Shown here: one piece after another, positions 25,806 through 35,100 of the stretch | Numbering within the stretch: position 1 is the stretch's first letter | Layout: the number at the start of each line of letters is the position of its first letter | Assembly (NCBI GenBank): GCA_902798685.1 | Contig: CADBXO010000003.1 | Span: 1-64,000 of the forward strand | From: an uncultured Bacteroidales bacterium | GTDB taxonomy: Bacteria; Bacteroidota; Bacteroidia; Bacteroidales; Bacteroidaceae | Direction of reading: 5' to 3' | Length of the DNA stretch: 64,000 nucleotides | Notes under the pieces: generated by a model | The model's input: only the letters and a program-made list of their open reading frames with translations | What the model was told of the DNA's origin: nothing | Databases searched by the model: none | Program-made: the position numbers and the translations under genes

Positions 25806-27098
25806 ATGAAAACAATCTGTCTGTATTTTGAGATTCATCAGATAATCCATCTCAAGAGGTACCGTTTCTTTGACATAGGTACTGATCACTACTATTATGA
25901 TGATTATGCCAATGAGACTAGCATAACGAACATAGCCGAGAACTCCTATATCCCGGCCCTGAGGACACTGATTGACATGGCCCGCAAGAGCGAGGGTGCC
26001 TTCAAGGTGGCTCTCTCACTGTCAGGTGTAGGTCTGGAGCAGCTGGAGCGTTATGCTCCGCAGGTAATTGACCTGCTTCAGGAACTGAATGAGACGGGTT
26101 GCGTTGAATTCATAGCCGAGCCTTACTCACACGGTCTGGCATCACTTGCTCCCAACGGCGAGCAGTCATTCCGCGATGAGGTAAAGCGTCAGGTGGAAAA
26201 GATCAATCAGCTGTTCGGACAGAAACCCAAGGTGTTCCGCAACTCCAGCCTTATCTATGACGATGAGATAGGAGGTCTGGTGGCCGATATGGGATTCAAG
26301 GGAATACTGACCGAGGGTGCCAAGCACATCCTTGGCTGGAAGAGCCCGCACTACCTGTATCACTGCGTTCAAAATCCTAACCTGAAGGTTCTGACACGTG
26401 ATTACAAGCTGTCCGATGACATAAGCCTGAGATTCTCAAATCCGTCATGGGAGGCATATCCCCTGATGGCCGACAAGTACATTGACTGGATTGCCCAGAG
26501 CCCCGAGGAGGATGGCGTATTCAATATCTTCATGGAGCTTTGCGCACTTGGTATTTATCAGCCCCTGAGTTCAAATATTCTTGACTTCATCTATAACCTG
26601 CCCAAGGTCGCCAAGAAACGCGGCATAGGCTTCCAGACTCCGTCGGAGGTCATCAAGACCCACAAGTCAGTTTCAGAGATTGAGGTTCCTTATCCCATGT
26701 CATGGAATGATGAGGAACGTGATATAAGCTGCTGGCTGGGTAACGTTATGCAGCGTGAGGCATTTGACAAACTCTATTCGATAGGTGAGCGTGTGATCCT
26801 GAGTAAGGACAGACATCTGCTTCAGGACTGGGATTATCTGCAGGCCAGCAATAACCTGCGCTTTATGACCACCAAGAACAATGCAGTGTCAATGGATCGC
26901 GGTATCTACGAGTCACCGTACGATGCATTCACCAACTACATGAATATTCTGGGTGATTTCCTGCAGAGAGTAAACTGGGCACTGCCTCTGGATATTGACA
27001 CAGAGGAACTGAACGCATTCCAGACTACTATAAGTAATCAGGATAAGAAGATTCAGTCTCTTGAGAAGCAGATAGCAAGACTCAAATCAAAACTTTGA
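25806..27098 (+). CDS. Glycoside hydrolase family 57 protein (alpha-glucan enzyme)
   Basis: 430 residues. MKTICLYFEIHQIIHLKRY is the GH57 region 1, and GILTEGAKHILGW carries the presumed nucleophile Glu170. Region 4, normally a DYETFG-like sequence with the acid/base Asp, instead reads MELCALGIYQ at 243-252, so activity may be altered. The last ~25 residues form a short coiled coil. GH57 enzymes act as alpha-amylases, branching enzymes or 4-alpha-glucanotransferases on glycogen. Third gene of the glycogen operon; its 3' end overlaps the convergent DUF4270 gene by 12 bases. Confidence 0.85.
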   Translation: MKTICLYFEIHQIIHLKRYRFFDIGTDHYYYDDYANETSITNIAENSYIPALRTLIDMARKSEGAFKVALSLSGVGLEQLERYAPQVIDLLQELNETGCVEFIAEPYSHGLASLAPNGEQSFRDEVKRQVEKINQLFGQKPKVFRNSSLIYDDEIGGLVADMGFKGILTEGAKHILGWKSPHYLYHCVQNPNLKVLTRDYKLSDDISLRFSNPSWEAYPLMADKYIDWIAQSPEEDGVFNIFMELCALGIYQPLSSNILDFIYNLPKVAKKRGIGFQTPSEVIKTHKSVSEIEVPYPMSWNDEERDISCWLGNVMQREAFDKLYSIGERVILSKDRHLLQDWDYLQASNNLRFMTTKNNAVSMDRGIYESPYDAFTNYMNILGDFLQRVNWALPLDIDTEELNAFQTTISNQDKKIQSLEKQIARLKSKL

Positions 27099-28526
27099 GC
27101 GGATCGTTTTGATCTTGATGGGGGTGTCGCCTCCAATCAGCTTTACCTGGTGCATTGTGATATCCAGGCTATAGCTTATTGCCGAACTTCTGGAATCGAT
27201 CTTGGCAGAAACAGGAATAAGTACAACCTTGTTCCAGTCAGGGCATGCCTGCTCGTAGGCGGCATAGTCTCCACCGTTCACTGCAATCCAGTCTTCACGG
27301 TCGCCGTACATCTTCTCAACCATAGCGGCAATGTTCTCATACGTGTATGTACCGTATTTTGAGGAGTAGCCGGCTACGAATGATTCGGTCTTATCGGCCG
27401 TATTGTTCTTAGAGAAGAACTCCTGCATCTTTTCCTTGCGTATAAGGAGCAGCATGGAAGGTACTGACGGCTTGTACTTGCTTGAAGGTGTGACGGCTGT
27501 TGAGAGTCTTAACTGGGCGGCGTTGAGTACATAATCGTTATCTCTCATCTGCTCCACCGGAAGTGTTATCTCGGTGAGCACGCCGAACGGAGTGCGTATC
27601 CATGTGCAGCTGTTGTCAGCGAGCTGGCCTTCCAGACCGGTCCATTTGAAACTGTTGAGCTGCATAACTTCACTGTTACCCTGGAACTCTGCGATTCTTG
27701 AGTCCAATTCGGGCTCGTCATCGTCATTATAGGCTATTTGTTTGAAGTTTATTCCAAGTATTGAGCGATTGATGTATAACATGGTGCCGTCACCCTGTGA
27801 GCAACGGATATAGAAACCTTTGCAAACGTTCTCCATGAAAGACTTGGAATCAGCGAAATAGTGTCTTGTGGCAGGATTGAAATATGATTCCAGTATGAAC
27901 TTGGCAATGGAGTCGGGCAGGGGTATGGTGATGCTCGGATAGTAGCCTGAAAGACTGCGCAGAGAGTCGGAATCCTGCATGTTAAGGCTTGATACCGTTA
28001 TGCTTGCCAGGGGCTCAGCCTGGATGTCGCAGAAGAGAGACGGGTCTACATCAGGATAGTAGCTTGTTTCAGGGTCTATCATTTTGTTGAGCGGGAACAC
28101 TTCAATCCTGATGGGATTGGTGGGATCACCGAAGTAGCTTGTGTAGTACAGTGTAAGCTGTGCATAGTAGGGCTTCTGGTCTCCCAACTCGTCAATGAAC
28201 CACTGGGGGAAGACAAAGTTGCTCACGCCATATACAGAGTCTGCCAGCGGCATGTTCTCCATACAGTTGAGCTGGGTCAGATATCCGGCTTCAATCCTTG
28301 AACCGCTTACGGGCTCGGTGAAGCGTCCCAGATTGCACTGAGTGGTCATTATGATAAGTGAATCGGTAGCCTTGATGGTGCGGGATGTTGCGAAACAGGA
28401 GTCATTTACTACTGTCATTACATCGCCATCGGGGGTAAGTGAACCGCCCAGGCCGGATGTATCGGCATCACATGAAATAAGAAACAGAACTGCGAGAAGT
28501 CCGCATACTGTCGTCTTGAGATTCAT
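27087..28526 (-). CDS. DUF4270 lipoprotein
   Basis: 479 residues with a lipoprotein signal (LFLISC, Cys19). The mature N-terminus DADTSGLGGSLTPDGD and the following ATDSLIIMTTQCNLGRFTEP match DUF4270, a Bacteroidales family of large beta-rich outer-membrane-associated lipoproteins with no known biochemical role. It follows the glycogen-synthase N-domain gene by 11 bases on the same strand, an arrangement I recall from other Bacteroidales. Overlap with the 3' end of the GH57 gene is tail-to-tail. Confidence 0.85.
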   Translation of the reverse strand: MNLKTTVCGLLAVLFLISCDADTSGLGGSLTPDGDVMTVVNDSCFATSRTIKATDSLIIMTTQCNLGRFTEPVSGSRIEAGYLTQLNCMENMPLADSVYGVSNFVFPQWFIDELGDQKPYYAQLTLYYTSYFGDPTNPIRIEVFPLNKMIDPETSYYPDVDPSLFCDIQAEPLASITVSSLNMQDSDSLRSLSGYYPSITIPLPDSIAKFILESYFNPATRHYFADSKSFMENVCKGFYIRCSQGDGTMLYINRSILGINFKQIAYNDDDEPELDSRIAEFQGNSEVMQLNSFKWTGLEGQLADNSCTWIRTPFGVLTEITLPVEQMRDNDYVLNAAQLRLSTAVTPSSKYKPSVPSMLLLIRKEKMQEFFSKNNTADKTESFVAGYSSKYGTYTYENIAAMVEKMYGDREDWIAVNGGDYAAYEQACPDWNKVVLIPVSAKIDSRSSAISYSLDITMHQVKLIGGDTPIKIKTIRSKF

Positions 28527-28537
28527 AATGGTCTAAA

Positions 28538-29341
28538 TCAGATTTTGTTGTAGAAATCGTTGATGACATCAGCAGCCATGGTGCTGGCGTCACCTTCAAG
28601 TACGGGAATGCCTTTCTGCTTGGCGTATGCAGGCAGTGAAGCGTCAACGGCGGGTGCGTTGCAGATAACTCCGTCAGAGAAGTCAATGGCTTTCTTCATT
28701 ACTGAGTTGAAGTCGATGGGGGTATCAAATGTACCTACATCACCGGGCTGCATATCCTTGTTAGGTATTATCTCAGGGTATCTCTCGCTGAAATTGCGGT
28801 TGAATGCCTTCTCATACAGAGAATAAACCACCTTTGAATCGCGGAAAGCGGGCTCTTCACGATAAGCGGTCTTTATGTAGAGAGGAATCAGGGCTGAAAG
28901 CCAGCCGTGACAGTGAATGATATCGGGATTCCAGCGGAGCTTCTTAACTGTCTCCAGTACGCCGCGGGCAAAGAAAATGGTACGCTCATCATTATCCTCA
29001 TATTCCACACCATCCTTGTCAGTTACCTGAAGGCGGTTCTGGAAGAAATCCTCATTATCAATGAAATATACCTGAATGCGGGCCGACTGGAGTGAAGCGA
29101 CCTTGATAATGAGCGGGTGATCCGTATCATCAATGATCAGGTTCATGCCGGACAGACGGATAACTTCATGCAGCTGATTGCGGCGCTCGTTTATGTTGCC
29201 CCACTTGGGCATAAAGGTCCTGATGTCATTACCCAATTCCTGGATGTTTTGAGGCAGCTGCCTGCAATAATCCGCCATTGGAGACTGAGCCACGAAGGGC
29301 GAAATCTGATCAGCAATGATGAGAATTTTCTTTTCGCTCAT
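28538..29341 (-). CDS. Glycogen/starch synthase N-terminal-domain protein (truncated GT5-like)
   Basis: 267 residues corresponding only to the N-terminal Rossmann half of GT5 glycogen synthases (IPHCHGWLSALIPLYIK-like region near residue 140, then KVVYSLYEKAFNRNF). The C-terminal sugar-nucleotide half is absent. The ADP-glucose loop near the start, normally KTGGL, reads AQSPM at residues 18-22. Catalysis as a glycogen synthase is therefore unlikely; a regulatory or scaffolding role is inferred. Such short versions recur in Bacteroidales, so this is probably not a recent truncation. First gene of a two-gene unit with the DUF4270 lipoprotein, divergent from panC. Confidence 0.85.
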   Translation of the reverse strand: MSEKKILIIADQISPFVAQSPMADYCRQLPQNIQELGNDIRTFMPKWGNINERRNQLHEVIRLSGMNLIIDDTDHPLIIKVASLQSARIQVYFIDNEDFFQNRLQVTDKDGVEYEDNDERTIFFARGVLETVKKLRWNPDIIHCHGWLSALIPLYIKTAYREEPAFRDSKVVYSLYEKAFNRNFSERYPEIIPNKDMQPGDVGTFDTPIDFNSVMKKAIDFSDGVICNAPAVDASLPAYAKQKGIPVLEGDASTMAADVINDFYNKI

Positions 29342-29366
29342 ACTAGTTTGGTGAGTTATTAGTATG

Positions 29367-29399
29367 CAAAGATATAGAAAAAAAACATGATTTTGGCAA
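29367..29399 (-). promoter_or_regulatory. Promoter of the GT5-like/DUF4270 unit
   Basis: On the minus strand TTG (29399-29397), 22 bases, TATCTTTG (29374-29367); the start codon is 26 bases on. Confidence 0.5.
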
Positions 29400-29467
29400 G
29401 CAGTTTGGCCGAATCTTTTGAAATACCATAATTATTCACTTATTTTGCGGACTTTTTCAAGTGTATT

Positions 29468-30316
29468 ATGATAAAGGTAATAACAACAGTAAAAGATCTT
29501 AAAGAGGCCCTGAAATCCTGCCGTGAGCAGGGCAAAAGCATCGGCCTCGTACCTACCATGGGTGCACTGCATGAGGGTCATGCATCACTTGTAAGACGCT
29601 CTGTAGCAGAGAATGACGTAACCGTAGTGAGCGATTTCGTCAATCCTACACAGTTCAACGACAAGAATGACCTTAAGAACTATCCCCGTACAATGGAGGC
29701 CGATTGCCAGCTGCTTGACAAGGTAGGTGCGCAGTTCGTATTCGCTCCCACTGTTGAGGAGATGTATCCCGAACCCGATACCCGCACATTTGATTTCACT
29801 CCGCTCGACAAGGTCATGGAGGGCCCCAACCGCCCCGGACACTTTAACGGTGTGGCTCAGATTGTAAGTAAACTTTTCTATGCTGTGGAGCCTGACCGCG
29901 CCTATTTCGGTGAGAAGGATTTCCAGCAGCTGGCCATTATCCGCGAGATGGTACGCCAGCTTGATCTCAAGATTGAGATTGTAGGCTGCCCCATTGTCCG
30001 TGAGGAGGACGGAATGGCTCTGAGTTCACGCAACATGCTTCTTAGCAAGGCAGAGCGTAAGCTTGCCGCCAATATATCACGCACTCTCTTTGAGAGCCGT
30101 TACTATGCACGCCATCACACACTTGCCTTAACACGCAAGTATGTCATCGACACCATCAACTCCCATGAGGGACTTGAGGTTGAGTATTACGAGATTGTAG
30201 ACGGCCGCACACTGCAGCCTGTAGACAACTGGGATGCTACTGACTACATAGTAGGCTGCGTTACCGTACACTGCGGTAAGGTACGCCTTATTGATAACAT
30301 TAAATATAAGGAGTGA
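29468..30316 (+). CDS. panC: Pantoate--beta-alanine ligase
   Basis: 282 residues, standard length. [17 protein letters not shown] carries the HxGH adenylation motif, FGEKDFQQL the ATP site, and MALSSRN the KMSKS-like loop. It joins pantoate and beta-alanine to make pantothenate in the cytoplasm. The stop overlaps the panD start (TGATG), so beta-alanine production and use are coupled. No panB lies in the window. Confidence 0.98.
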   Translation: MIKVITTVKDLKEALKSCREQGKSIGLVPTMGALHEGHASLVRRSVAENDVTVVSDFVNPTQFNDKNDLKNYPRTMEADCQLLDKVGAQFVFAPTVEEMYPEPDTRTFDFTPLDKVMEGPNRPGHFNGVAQIVSKLFYAVEPDRAYFGEKDFQQLAIIREMVRQLDLKIEIVGCPIVREEDGMALSSRNMLLSKAERKLAANISRTLFESRYYARHHTLALTRKYVIDTINSHEGLEVEYYEIVDGRTLQPVDNWDATDYIVGCVTVHCGKVRLIDNIKYKE

Positions 30317-30642
30317 TGTTACTGACTGTACTCAAATCCAAACTTCACCGCGTTAAGGTGACCGATGCCAATATCAACTACATTGGCAGCATTACTATTG
30401 ACGGCAACTGGATGGATGCAGCCGGCATCATTGACGGAGAGCAGGTTCACGTAGTGGATGTAACCAACGGCGCCCGCCTGGTTACCTACGTTATCCGCGG
30501 AGAGCGCGGCTCCAAGTGCATCTGCCTTAACGGCGCTGCAGCCCGTCTGGTTTCAATAGGCGATACGGTGATAATCATTGCCTACGCCCAAGTCACCCCG
30601 GAGGAGGCCAAAACGTTTAAACCAACGGTGGTTATACCATAA
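30316..30642 (+). CDS. panD: Aspartate 1-decarboxylase precursor
   Basis: 108 residues from the ATG at 30316; a GTG three bases earlier is a less likely start. The self-processing site is Gly24-Ser25 in NYIGSITID, which generates the pyruvoyl cofactor. LNGAAARL is also typical. It converts aspartate to beta-alanine for PanC. A strong terminator follows directly. Confidence 0.97.
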   Translation: MLLTVLKSKLHRVKVTDANINYIGSITIDGNWMDAAGIIDGEQVHVVDVTNGARLVTYVIRGERGSKCICLNGAAARLVSIGDTVIIIAYAQVTPEEAKTFKPTVVIP

Positions 30643-30672
30643 AAAAAGGCGGCCCGACGGGTCGCCTTTTTT
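30642..30672. terminator. Bidirectional terminator between panD and the sodium pump operon
   Basis: AAAAAAGGCG pairs with CGCCTTTTTT, with a small inner CCCG/CGGG stem in the loop. It separates convergent operons. Confidence 0.85.
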
Positions 30673-30687
30673 GTTTATAGGATTTGC

Positions 30688-31866
30688 TTATCCAAGCATG
30701 GTAAGCAGGATACCGGCAGCTACGGCTGAGCCGATTACACCTGCAACGTTCGGGCCCATGGCATGCATGAGCAGGAAGTTGCTGGGGTTCTCCTCCTGAC
30801 CTACCTGCTGTGATACGCGGGCAGCCATAGGAACGGCCGATACACCTGCAGATCCGATGAGCGGATTGATCTTCTCCTTGGAGAATACGTTCATCAGTTT
30901 GGCAAGCAGGATACCGCCGGCGGTACCGCAACCGAATGCTACGACACCCATTACCATGATCTTGATTGTGCTCCAGTCAAGGAATGAGCTGGCAGTAGCG
31001 GTAGCACCTACGGTAAGACCCAGGAAAATAACCACGATGTTCATCAGCTCGTTCTGCATTGTCTTGCTCAGACGGTCCACAACACCGCACTCCTTGGCAA
31101 GGTTACCCAGCATGAGGCAGCCAATCAGAGGAGCGGCATCGGGCAGTATGAGAGCCACGATGGTGGTTATGGCAATCGGGAATATGATCTTCTCTGTCTT
31201 GCTTACGGGACGCAGCTGGCTCATCTTGATGGCACGCTCCTTCTTGGTGGTCAGGGCACGCATGATAGGCGGCTGGATCACGGGAACAAGGGCCATGTAA
31301 GAGTAGGCTGCAATGGCAATAGGACCAAGCAGCTCAGGGGCCAGTTTTGATGTCAGGAAGATTGATGTAGGACCATCGGCACCACCTATAATACCTATTG
31401 AGCCGGCCTGAGCCTCGGTGAAGCCCATTGAGTTGGCTGCAAGGAATGTAAGGAAGATACCCAGCTGAGCGGCAGCACCCAGGAGCAGGCTCTTGGGGTT
31501 GGCAATCAGAGGTCCGAAATCAGTCATGGCGCCTACGCCCATAAAGATGAGGCAGGGATATACACCGGCTTTTACACCTATGTAGAGAATGTCCAGTAGA
31601 CCGCCCTCACGCATGATTGTGCCATAGCTGTGGTAGGCGGGGCTGTTAGCGTCAAGGAATGCTGTCCAAAGTTCCGAATGGTACATACCTGCACCGGGAA
31701 GATTGGTAAGCAGCATACCGAATGCGATGGGGAGCAGCAGAAGCGGCTCGTATTGCTTCTTAATGGCCAGATACAGCAGGAAGAAACTCAGAAGGAGCAT
31801 AATTCCCTGCTGATAGGTCATGTTCATGAAGCCCATCTGCTCAAAGAATTCCAGAATATCACCCAT
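30688..31866 (-). CDS. Sodium-translocating decarboxylase beta subunit (methylmalonyl-CoA decarboxylase)
   Basis: 392 residues, strongly hydrophobic with about ten membrane helices. Family signatures are [38 protein letters not shown], and near the C-terminus [11 protein letters not shown]. The subunit couples decarboxylation of the carboxybiotin carrier to Na+ export across the inner membrane. It is last in the mce-mmdA-gamma-biotin-beta operon, so the substrate is most likely (S)-methylmalonyl-CoA; oxaloacetate cannot be fully excluded. Confidence 0.94.
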   Translation of the reverse strand: MGDILEFFEQMGFMNMTYQQGIMLLLSFFLLYLAIKKQYEPLLLLPIAFGMLLTNLPGAGMYHSELWTAFLDANSPAYHSYGTIMREGGLLDILYIGVKAGVYPCLIFMGVGAMTDFGPLIANPKSLLLGAAAQLGIFLTFLAANSMGFTEAQAGSIGIIGGADGPTSIFLTSKLAPELLGPIAIAAYSYMALVPVIQPPIMRALTTKKERAIKMSQLRPVSKTEKIIFPIAITTIVALILPDAAPLIGCLMLGNLAKECGVVDRLSKTMQNELMNIVVIFLGLTVGATATASSFLDWSTIKIMVMGVVAFGCGTAGGILLAKLMNVFSKEKINPLIGSAGVSAVPMAARVSQQVGQEENPSNFLLMHAMGPNVAGVIGSAVAAGILLTMLG

Positions 31867-31888
31867 TTTCTTTTCAGTTTAAATGAGA

Positions 31889-32617
31889 TTATCCAAGAAC
31901 CAGGAGCAGATCCTCCTGCATTACGTTCTGACCTGCGGTTACGGCAATCTTGGTTACCTTACCGTCGCGGTCTGCCATAACGGCATTCTCCATCTTCATA
32001 CTCTCAAGAGTGAGCAGTGTGTCACCCTTCTTTACATCCTGACCCTCTGATACCAGAACCTTGATGATTGAGCCGGGCAGGGGACTGGTTACCTTGTAAC
32101 CGCCGGCGGGAACATCGGCAGCTTTGGGAGCCTCTGCCTTGGGAGCAGGTGCAGCCTTGGGAGCCTCTGCCTTGGGAGCGGGAGCAGGTGCGGGAGCGGC
32201 AGCAGCGGCTGCAGTCTCCAGGTCAAGCAGCTTGTCATCCTGCATGACGTTCTTGCCGGGCTCTACATAAATGGCCTTTACGGTACCGTCGGCCTCGGCG
32301 GTAACGTTGTTCTCCATCTTCATTGACTCCATGGTGAGCAGTACATCGCCCTTCTTTACAGCCTGACCGGCCTTGACGAGTACCTTCACGATTGAACCGG
32401 GCAGCGGTGACTTTACGGTCATCAGGCCGGCGGGAGCTGCGGCAGCAGATGCAGCGGCAGCGGCGGGGCGGCGTACTGCAGCTGCAGGAGCCTCCTCCTT
32501 CTCTAACTCTACCTTGTAGGTCTTGCCGTTAAGAGTAACCTCGGCAAAGTTGTCCTCAAGTTCATTGACAGCAGCATTGTACTGCTTGCCGTCTATTGTG
32601 AATTTGAATTCTTTCAT
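31889..32617 (-). CDS. Biotin carrier subunit with two biotinyl domains
   Basis: 242 residues. After an N-terminal ~40-residue beta domain and an Ala/Pro linker come two complete biotinyl/lipoyl-attachment domains. Each has SPLPGSI, VKKGD and the ESMKMEN hairpin, with biotinylated lysines at 100 and 208, exactly 108 residues apart. Between them lies an APKAEAPKAAP linker repeated twice. Most carriers in this family have a single domain and roughly 140 residues, so this is a tandem duplication. It shuttles CO2 from the alpha subunit to the membrane beta subunit. It lies between the gamma- and beta-subunit genes. Confidence 0.93.
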   Translation of the reverse strand: MKEFKFTIDGKQYNAAVNELEDNFAEVTLNGKTYKVELEKEEAPAAAVRRPAAAAASAAAAPAGLMTVKSPLPGSIVKVLVKAGQAVKKGDVLLTMESMKMENNVTAEADGTVKAIYVEPGKNVMQDDKLLDLETAAAAAAPAPAPAPKAEAPKAAPAPKAEAPKAADVPAGGYKVTSPLPGSIIKVLVSEGQDVKKGDTLLTLESMKMENAVMADRDGKVTKIAVTAGQNVMQEDLLLVLG

Positions 32618-32624
32618 TTTTCTA

Positions 32625-32987
32625 TTAACGATGAAGGTTGTTCATTCCGTAGAGCTTGGAGTTCCAGCCGGAGCGCTCTACTCTCTTGATATGAATCTCG
32701 GTGGGTTCCACGTCATGTACTCCGTTGAAGTACAGGTGCAGAGCCATTGCTATGGCGGCAAGGTCATCATCGGCCTGTGACTCAGCGCTTGCCGGCGCAG
32801 CCTGGGCGGTGGGAGCGGCTACTGCCTTGGGCTGTGCTGCCTTGGGTGCCTTCACTGCACTGCTGACAACTGCACCGAGCAGCTTCAGAATGAAGATGAG
32901 CACGACCAGAAGCAGGATAACCATGCAGAATCCCAGTCCTGTTACCATCCAGACGTGTGACCAGTTAATTACTAATGGTGTCATCAT
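32625..32987 (-). CDS. OadG-like gamma subunit of the sodium-pumping decarboxylase
   Basis: 120 residues with a single N-terminal membrane helix (about 11-35), an Ala/Pro/Lys-rich linker and a small C-terminal domain. This is the OadG/MmdD layout that anchors and stabilises the decarboxylase complex. Two consecutive ATGs at 32987 and 32984 leave the exact start open. It lies 12 bases after mmdA and 7 before the biotin carrier gene. Confidence 0.85.
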   Translation of the reverse strand: MMTPLVINWSHVWMVTGLGFCMVILLLVVLIFILKLLGAVVSSAVKAPKAAQPKAVAAPTAQAAPASAESQADDDLAAIAMALHLYFNGVHDVEPTEIHIKRVERSGWNSKLYGMNNLHR

Positions 32988-32999
32988 AGACTCTCTGCT

Positions 33000-34556
33000 T
33001 TAGAGTGGAATGTTGCTGTGCTTCTTGAGCGGGTTGGTAAGACGCTTGGTCTGCAGCATCTCAAATGCGCGGATGACACGTGCACGTGTAAAGCGCGGCT
33101 CAATAACATCGTCGATATAGCCACGGTTGGCTGCCTGGTAGGGTGAAGCGAACTTGTCCTTGTAGGCTGCCTCCTTCTCGGCAATGAATTTCTTCTTCTC
33201 CTCGGGATCCTCGATGGCCTTGAGTGACTTGGCCTCCAGTACGCCTACGGCACCGCTGGCACCCATAACTGCGATCTCGGCGTTAGGCCAAGCATAGCAG
33301 AGGTCACCACGCAGCTGCTTGCAGCTCATAACGATGTGTGAACCACCGTAAGACTTACGTACTGTAACGGTTACCTTAGGAACGGTAGCCTCGCCGTATG
33401 CGAACATCAGCTTTGCACCGTGATCGATGATACCGGCGTACTCCTGACCTGTACCGCAGAGGAATCCGGGTACATCGACCAGAGTAAGGATCTGGATGTT
33501 GAATGCGTCGCAGAAACGTACAAAGCGGGCAGCCTTGCGTGAAGCGTCGCAGTCAAGCACACCTGCCAGCCAGTTGGGCTGGTTTGCTATGATACCGGTT
33601 GAGCGGCCGTTGAAACGGGCGAAACCGCAGATAACGTTCTTTGCGAAATCCTTGTGAACCTCCATGAAGTCACCGTCATCAACGATAGAGTAGATGATGT
33701 CCTTCATATCGTAAGGTTTGTTGGGATCATCGGGAACCATAGAGTTCAGGGCATCCTCCAGACGTGCGGGATCGTCCTTGGCCTCCTTGACGGGAGCCTC
33801 CTCCATGTTGTTCTGCGGGATGAAGCTGATAAGGCGGCGAACCTCCTTGATAGCCTCCTCCTCAGTTGCAGCAACAAAGTGTGTCACACCAGACTTGGTG
33901 GCGTGAACGCGGGCACCGCCCAGCTGCTCAACTGTAACGTCCTCACCGGTAACGCTCTTTACAACCTTAGGTCCGGTGATGAACATATATGAATTCTGCT
34001 CGGTCATCATGATGAAGTCAGTCAGGGCAGGGCTGTAAACGGCACCGCCGGCGCAGGGGCCGAAAATGACTGAAATCTGGGGAATAACTCCCGATGCCAG
34101 GATGTTGCGCTCAAAGATCTCACCGTAACCGGCCAGCGCGCATGCACCCTCCTGGATACGTGCACCACCTGAATCGTTCATGCCGATAACGGGAGCACCC
34201 ATCTTCATGGCCAGATCCATTACCTTGCAGATCTTCTGTGACATGGTCTCAGAAAGAGAACCGCCTATAACGGTGGCATCCTGTGCAAATACGAATACGA
34301 GTCGGCCGTCGATTGTACCTGAACCAACGGCAACACCGTCACCCAGGAATACCTTCTTCTCCATACCGAAGTCAGTGCAACGGTGGGTCAGAAACATATC
34401 GATCTCCTCAAATGATCCCTCGTCAAGAAGCATGTTTATGCGCTCGCGGGCAGTGTAGCTGCCTTTAGCGTGATGCTTCTCAATAGCTGCCTCGCCGCCG
34501 CCGGCCATTGCCTGCGCGCGTTTGTCGACCAGCTTCTGAAGTTTGCTGTTTTCCAT
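33000..34556 (-). CDS. mmdA: Methylmalonyl-CoA decarboxylase alpha subunit / acyl-CoA carboxyltransferase
   Basis: 518 residues from the ATG at 34556 (MENSKLQKLVDKRAQAMAGG); the frame extends 11 codons upstream without support. It is a carboxyltransferase of the crotonase fold: GSYTARERINMLLDEGSFEE, GMNDSGGARIQEG, FGPCAGGAVYSPALTDF and VDVPGFLCGTGQE are all family motifs. It transfers the carboxyl of methylmalonyl-CoA to biotin, giving propionyl-CoA. Directly after the epimerase gene, which supports methylmalonyl-CoA as substrate. Confidence 0.96.
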   Translation of the reverse strand: MENSKLQKLVDKRAQAMAGGGEAAIEKHHAKGSYTARERINMLLDEGSFEEIDMFLTHRCTDFGMEKKVFLGDGVAVGSGTIDGRLVFVFAQDATVIGGSLSETMSQKICKVMDLAMKMGAPVIGMNDSGGARIQEGACALAGYGEIFERNILASGVIPQISVIFGPCAGGAVYSPALTDFIMMTEQNSYMFITGPKVVKSVTGEDVTVEQLGGARVHATKSGVTHFVAATEEEAIKEVRRLISFIPQNNMEEAPVKEAKDDPARLEDALNSMVPDDPNKPYDMKDIIYSIVDDGDFMEVHKDFAKNVICGFARFNGRSTGIIANQPNWLAGVLDCDASRKAARFVRFCDAFNIQILTLVDVPGFLCGTGQEYAGIIDHGAKLMFAYGEATVPKVTVTVRKSYGGSHIVMSCKQLRGDLCYAWPNAEIAVMGASGAVGVLEAKSLKAIEDPEEKKKFIAEKEAAYKDKFASPYQAANRGYIDDVIEPRFTRARVIRAFEMLQTKRLTNPLKKHSNIPL

Positions 34557-34572
34557 TTTCTGTATATATGTG

Positions 34573-34986
34573 TTATTTGGGTTGTTCACAAAGTTCTGTC
34601 AGCACGCCACAGGTTGATTTGGGGTGCAGGAAAGCAATCGTGAGGTTCTCGGCTCCCTTGCGCGGCTGCAGGTCAATAAGCTGCAAACCTGCCTCCTGAG
34701 CCTCCTTAAGAGCCTCTGCTACATTATTGACATTGAAAGCAACATGGTGAATGCCGCCACGGCCACCGTTCTTCTCAATGAACTTGGCGATGGTTGACTC
34801 GGGGCAAGTGGGCTCCAGGAGCTCAATCTTTACCTCTCCAACCTTGAAGAAAGCAGTCTTGACCTTCTGGTCTGCAACTTCCTCAATGTTGTAGCACTTG
34901 CTTCCTGTCAAAAACTCAAAGAACGGCATAGTAGCCTCAAGTGAGGTCACTGCTATACCAAGATGCTCAATGTGTGTAGGTCTCAT
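34573..34986 (-). CDS. mce: Methylmalonyl-CoA epimerase
   Basis: 137 residues from the ATG at 34986 (MRPTHIEHLGIAVTSLE); the frame's upstream part overlaps the promoter. It is a vicinal-oxygen-chelate protein: HIEHLGIAV gives one metal His, GIHHVAFNV the second, and LTELCEQ the Glu ligand. It interconverts R- and S-methylmalonyl-CoA between the mutase and the decarboxylase in propionate formation. First gene of a five-gene operon. Confidence 0.96.
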   Translation of the reverse strand: MRPTHIEHLGIAVTSLEATMPFFEFLTGSKCYNIEEVADQKVKTAFFKVGEVKIELLEPTCPESTIAKFIEKNGGRGGIHHVAFNVNNVAEALKEAQEAGLQLIDLQPRKGAENLTIAFLHPKSTCGVLTELCEQPK

Positions 34987-35042
34987 AATTCTCGTTGTGT
35001 AATTATTGTTAGTACTTGTTTGATGTTTTTTCTGTAAGAGCA

Positions 35043-35050
35043 CAAAGATA
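35043..35050 (-). promoter_or_regulatory. -7 box for the mce-mmdA operon
   Basis: TATCTTTG on the minus strand, 56 bases upstream of the mce start; no clear -33 element. Confidence 0.45.
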
Positions 35051-35100
35051 CCAAATTAACCTCTTATTAAAAAAGAAAACTTTCTTAAAAAGTAGACGGG

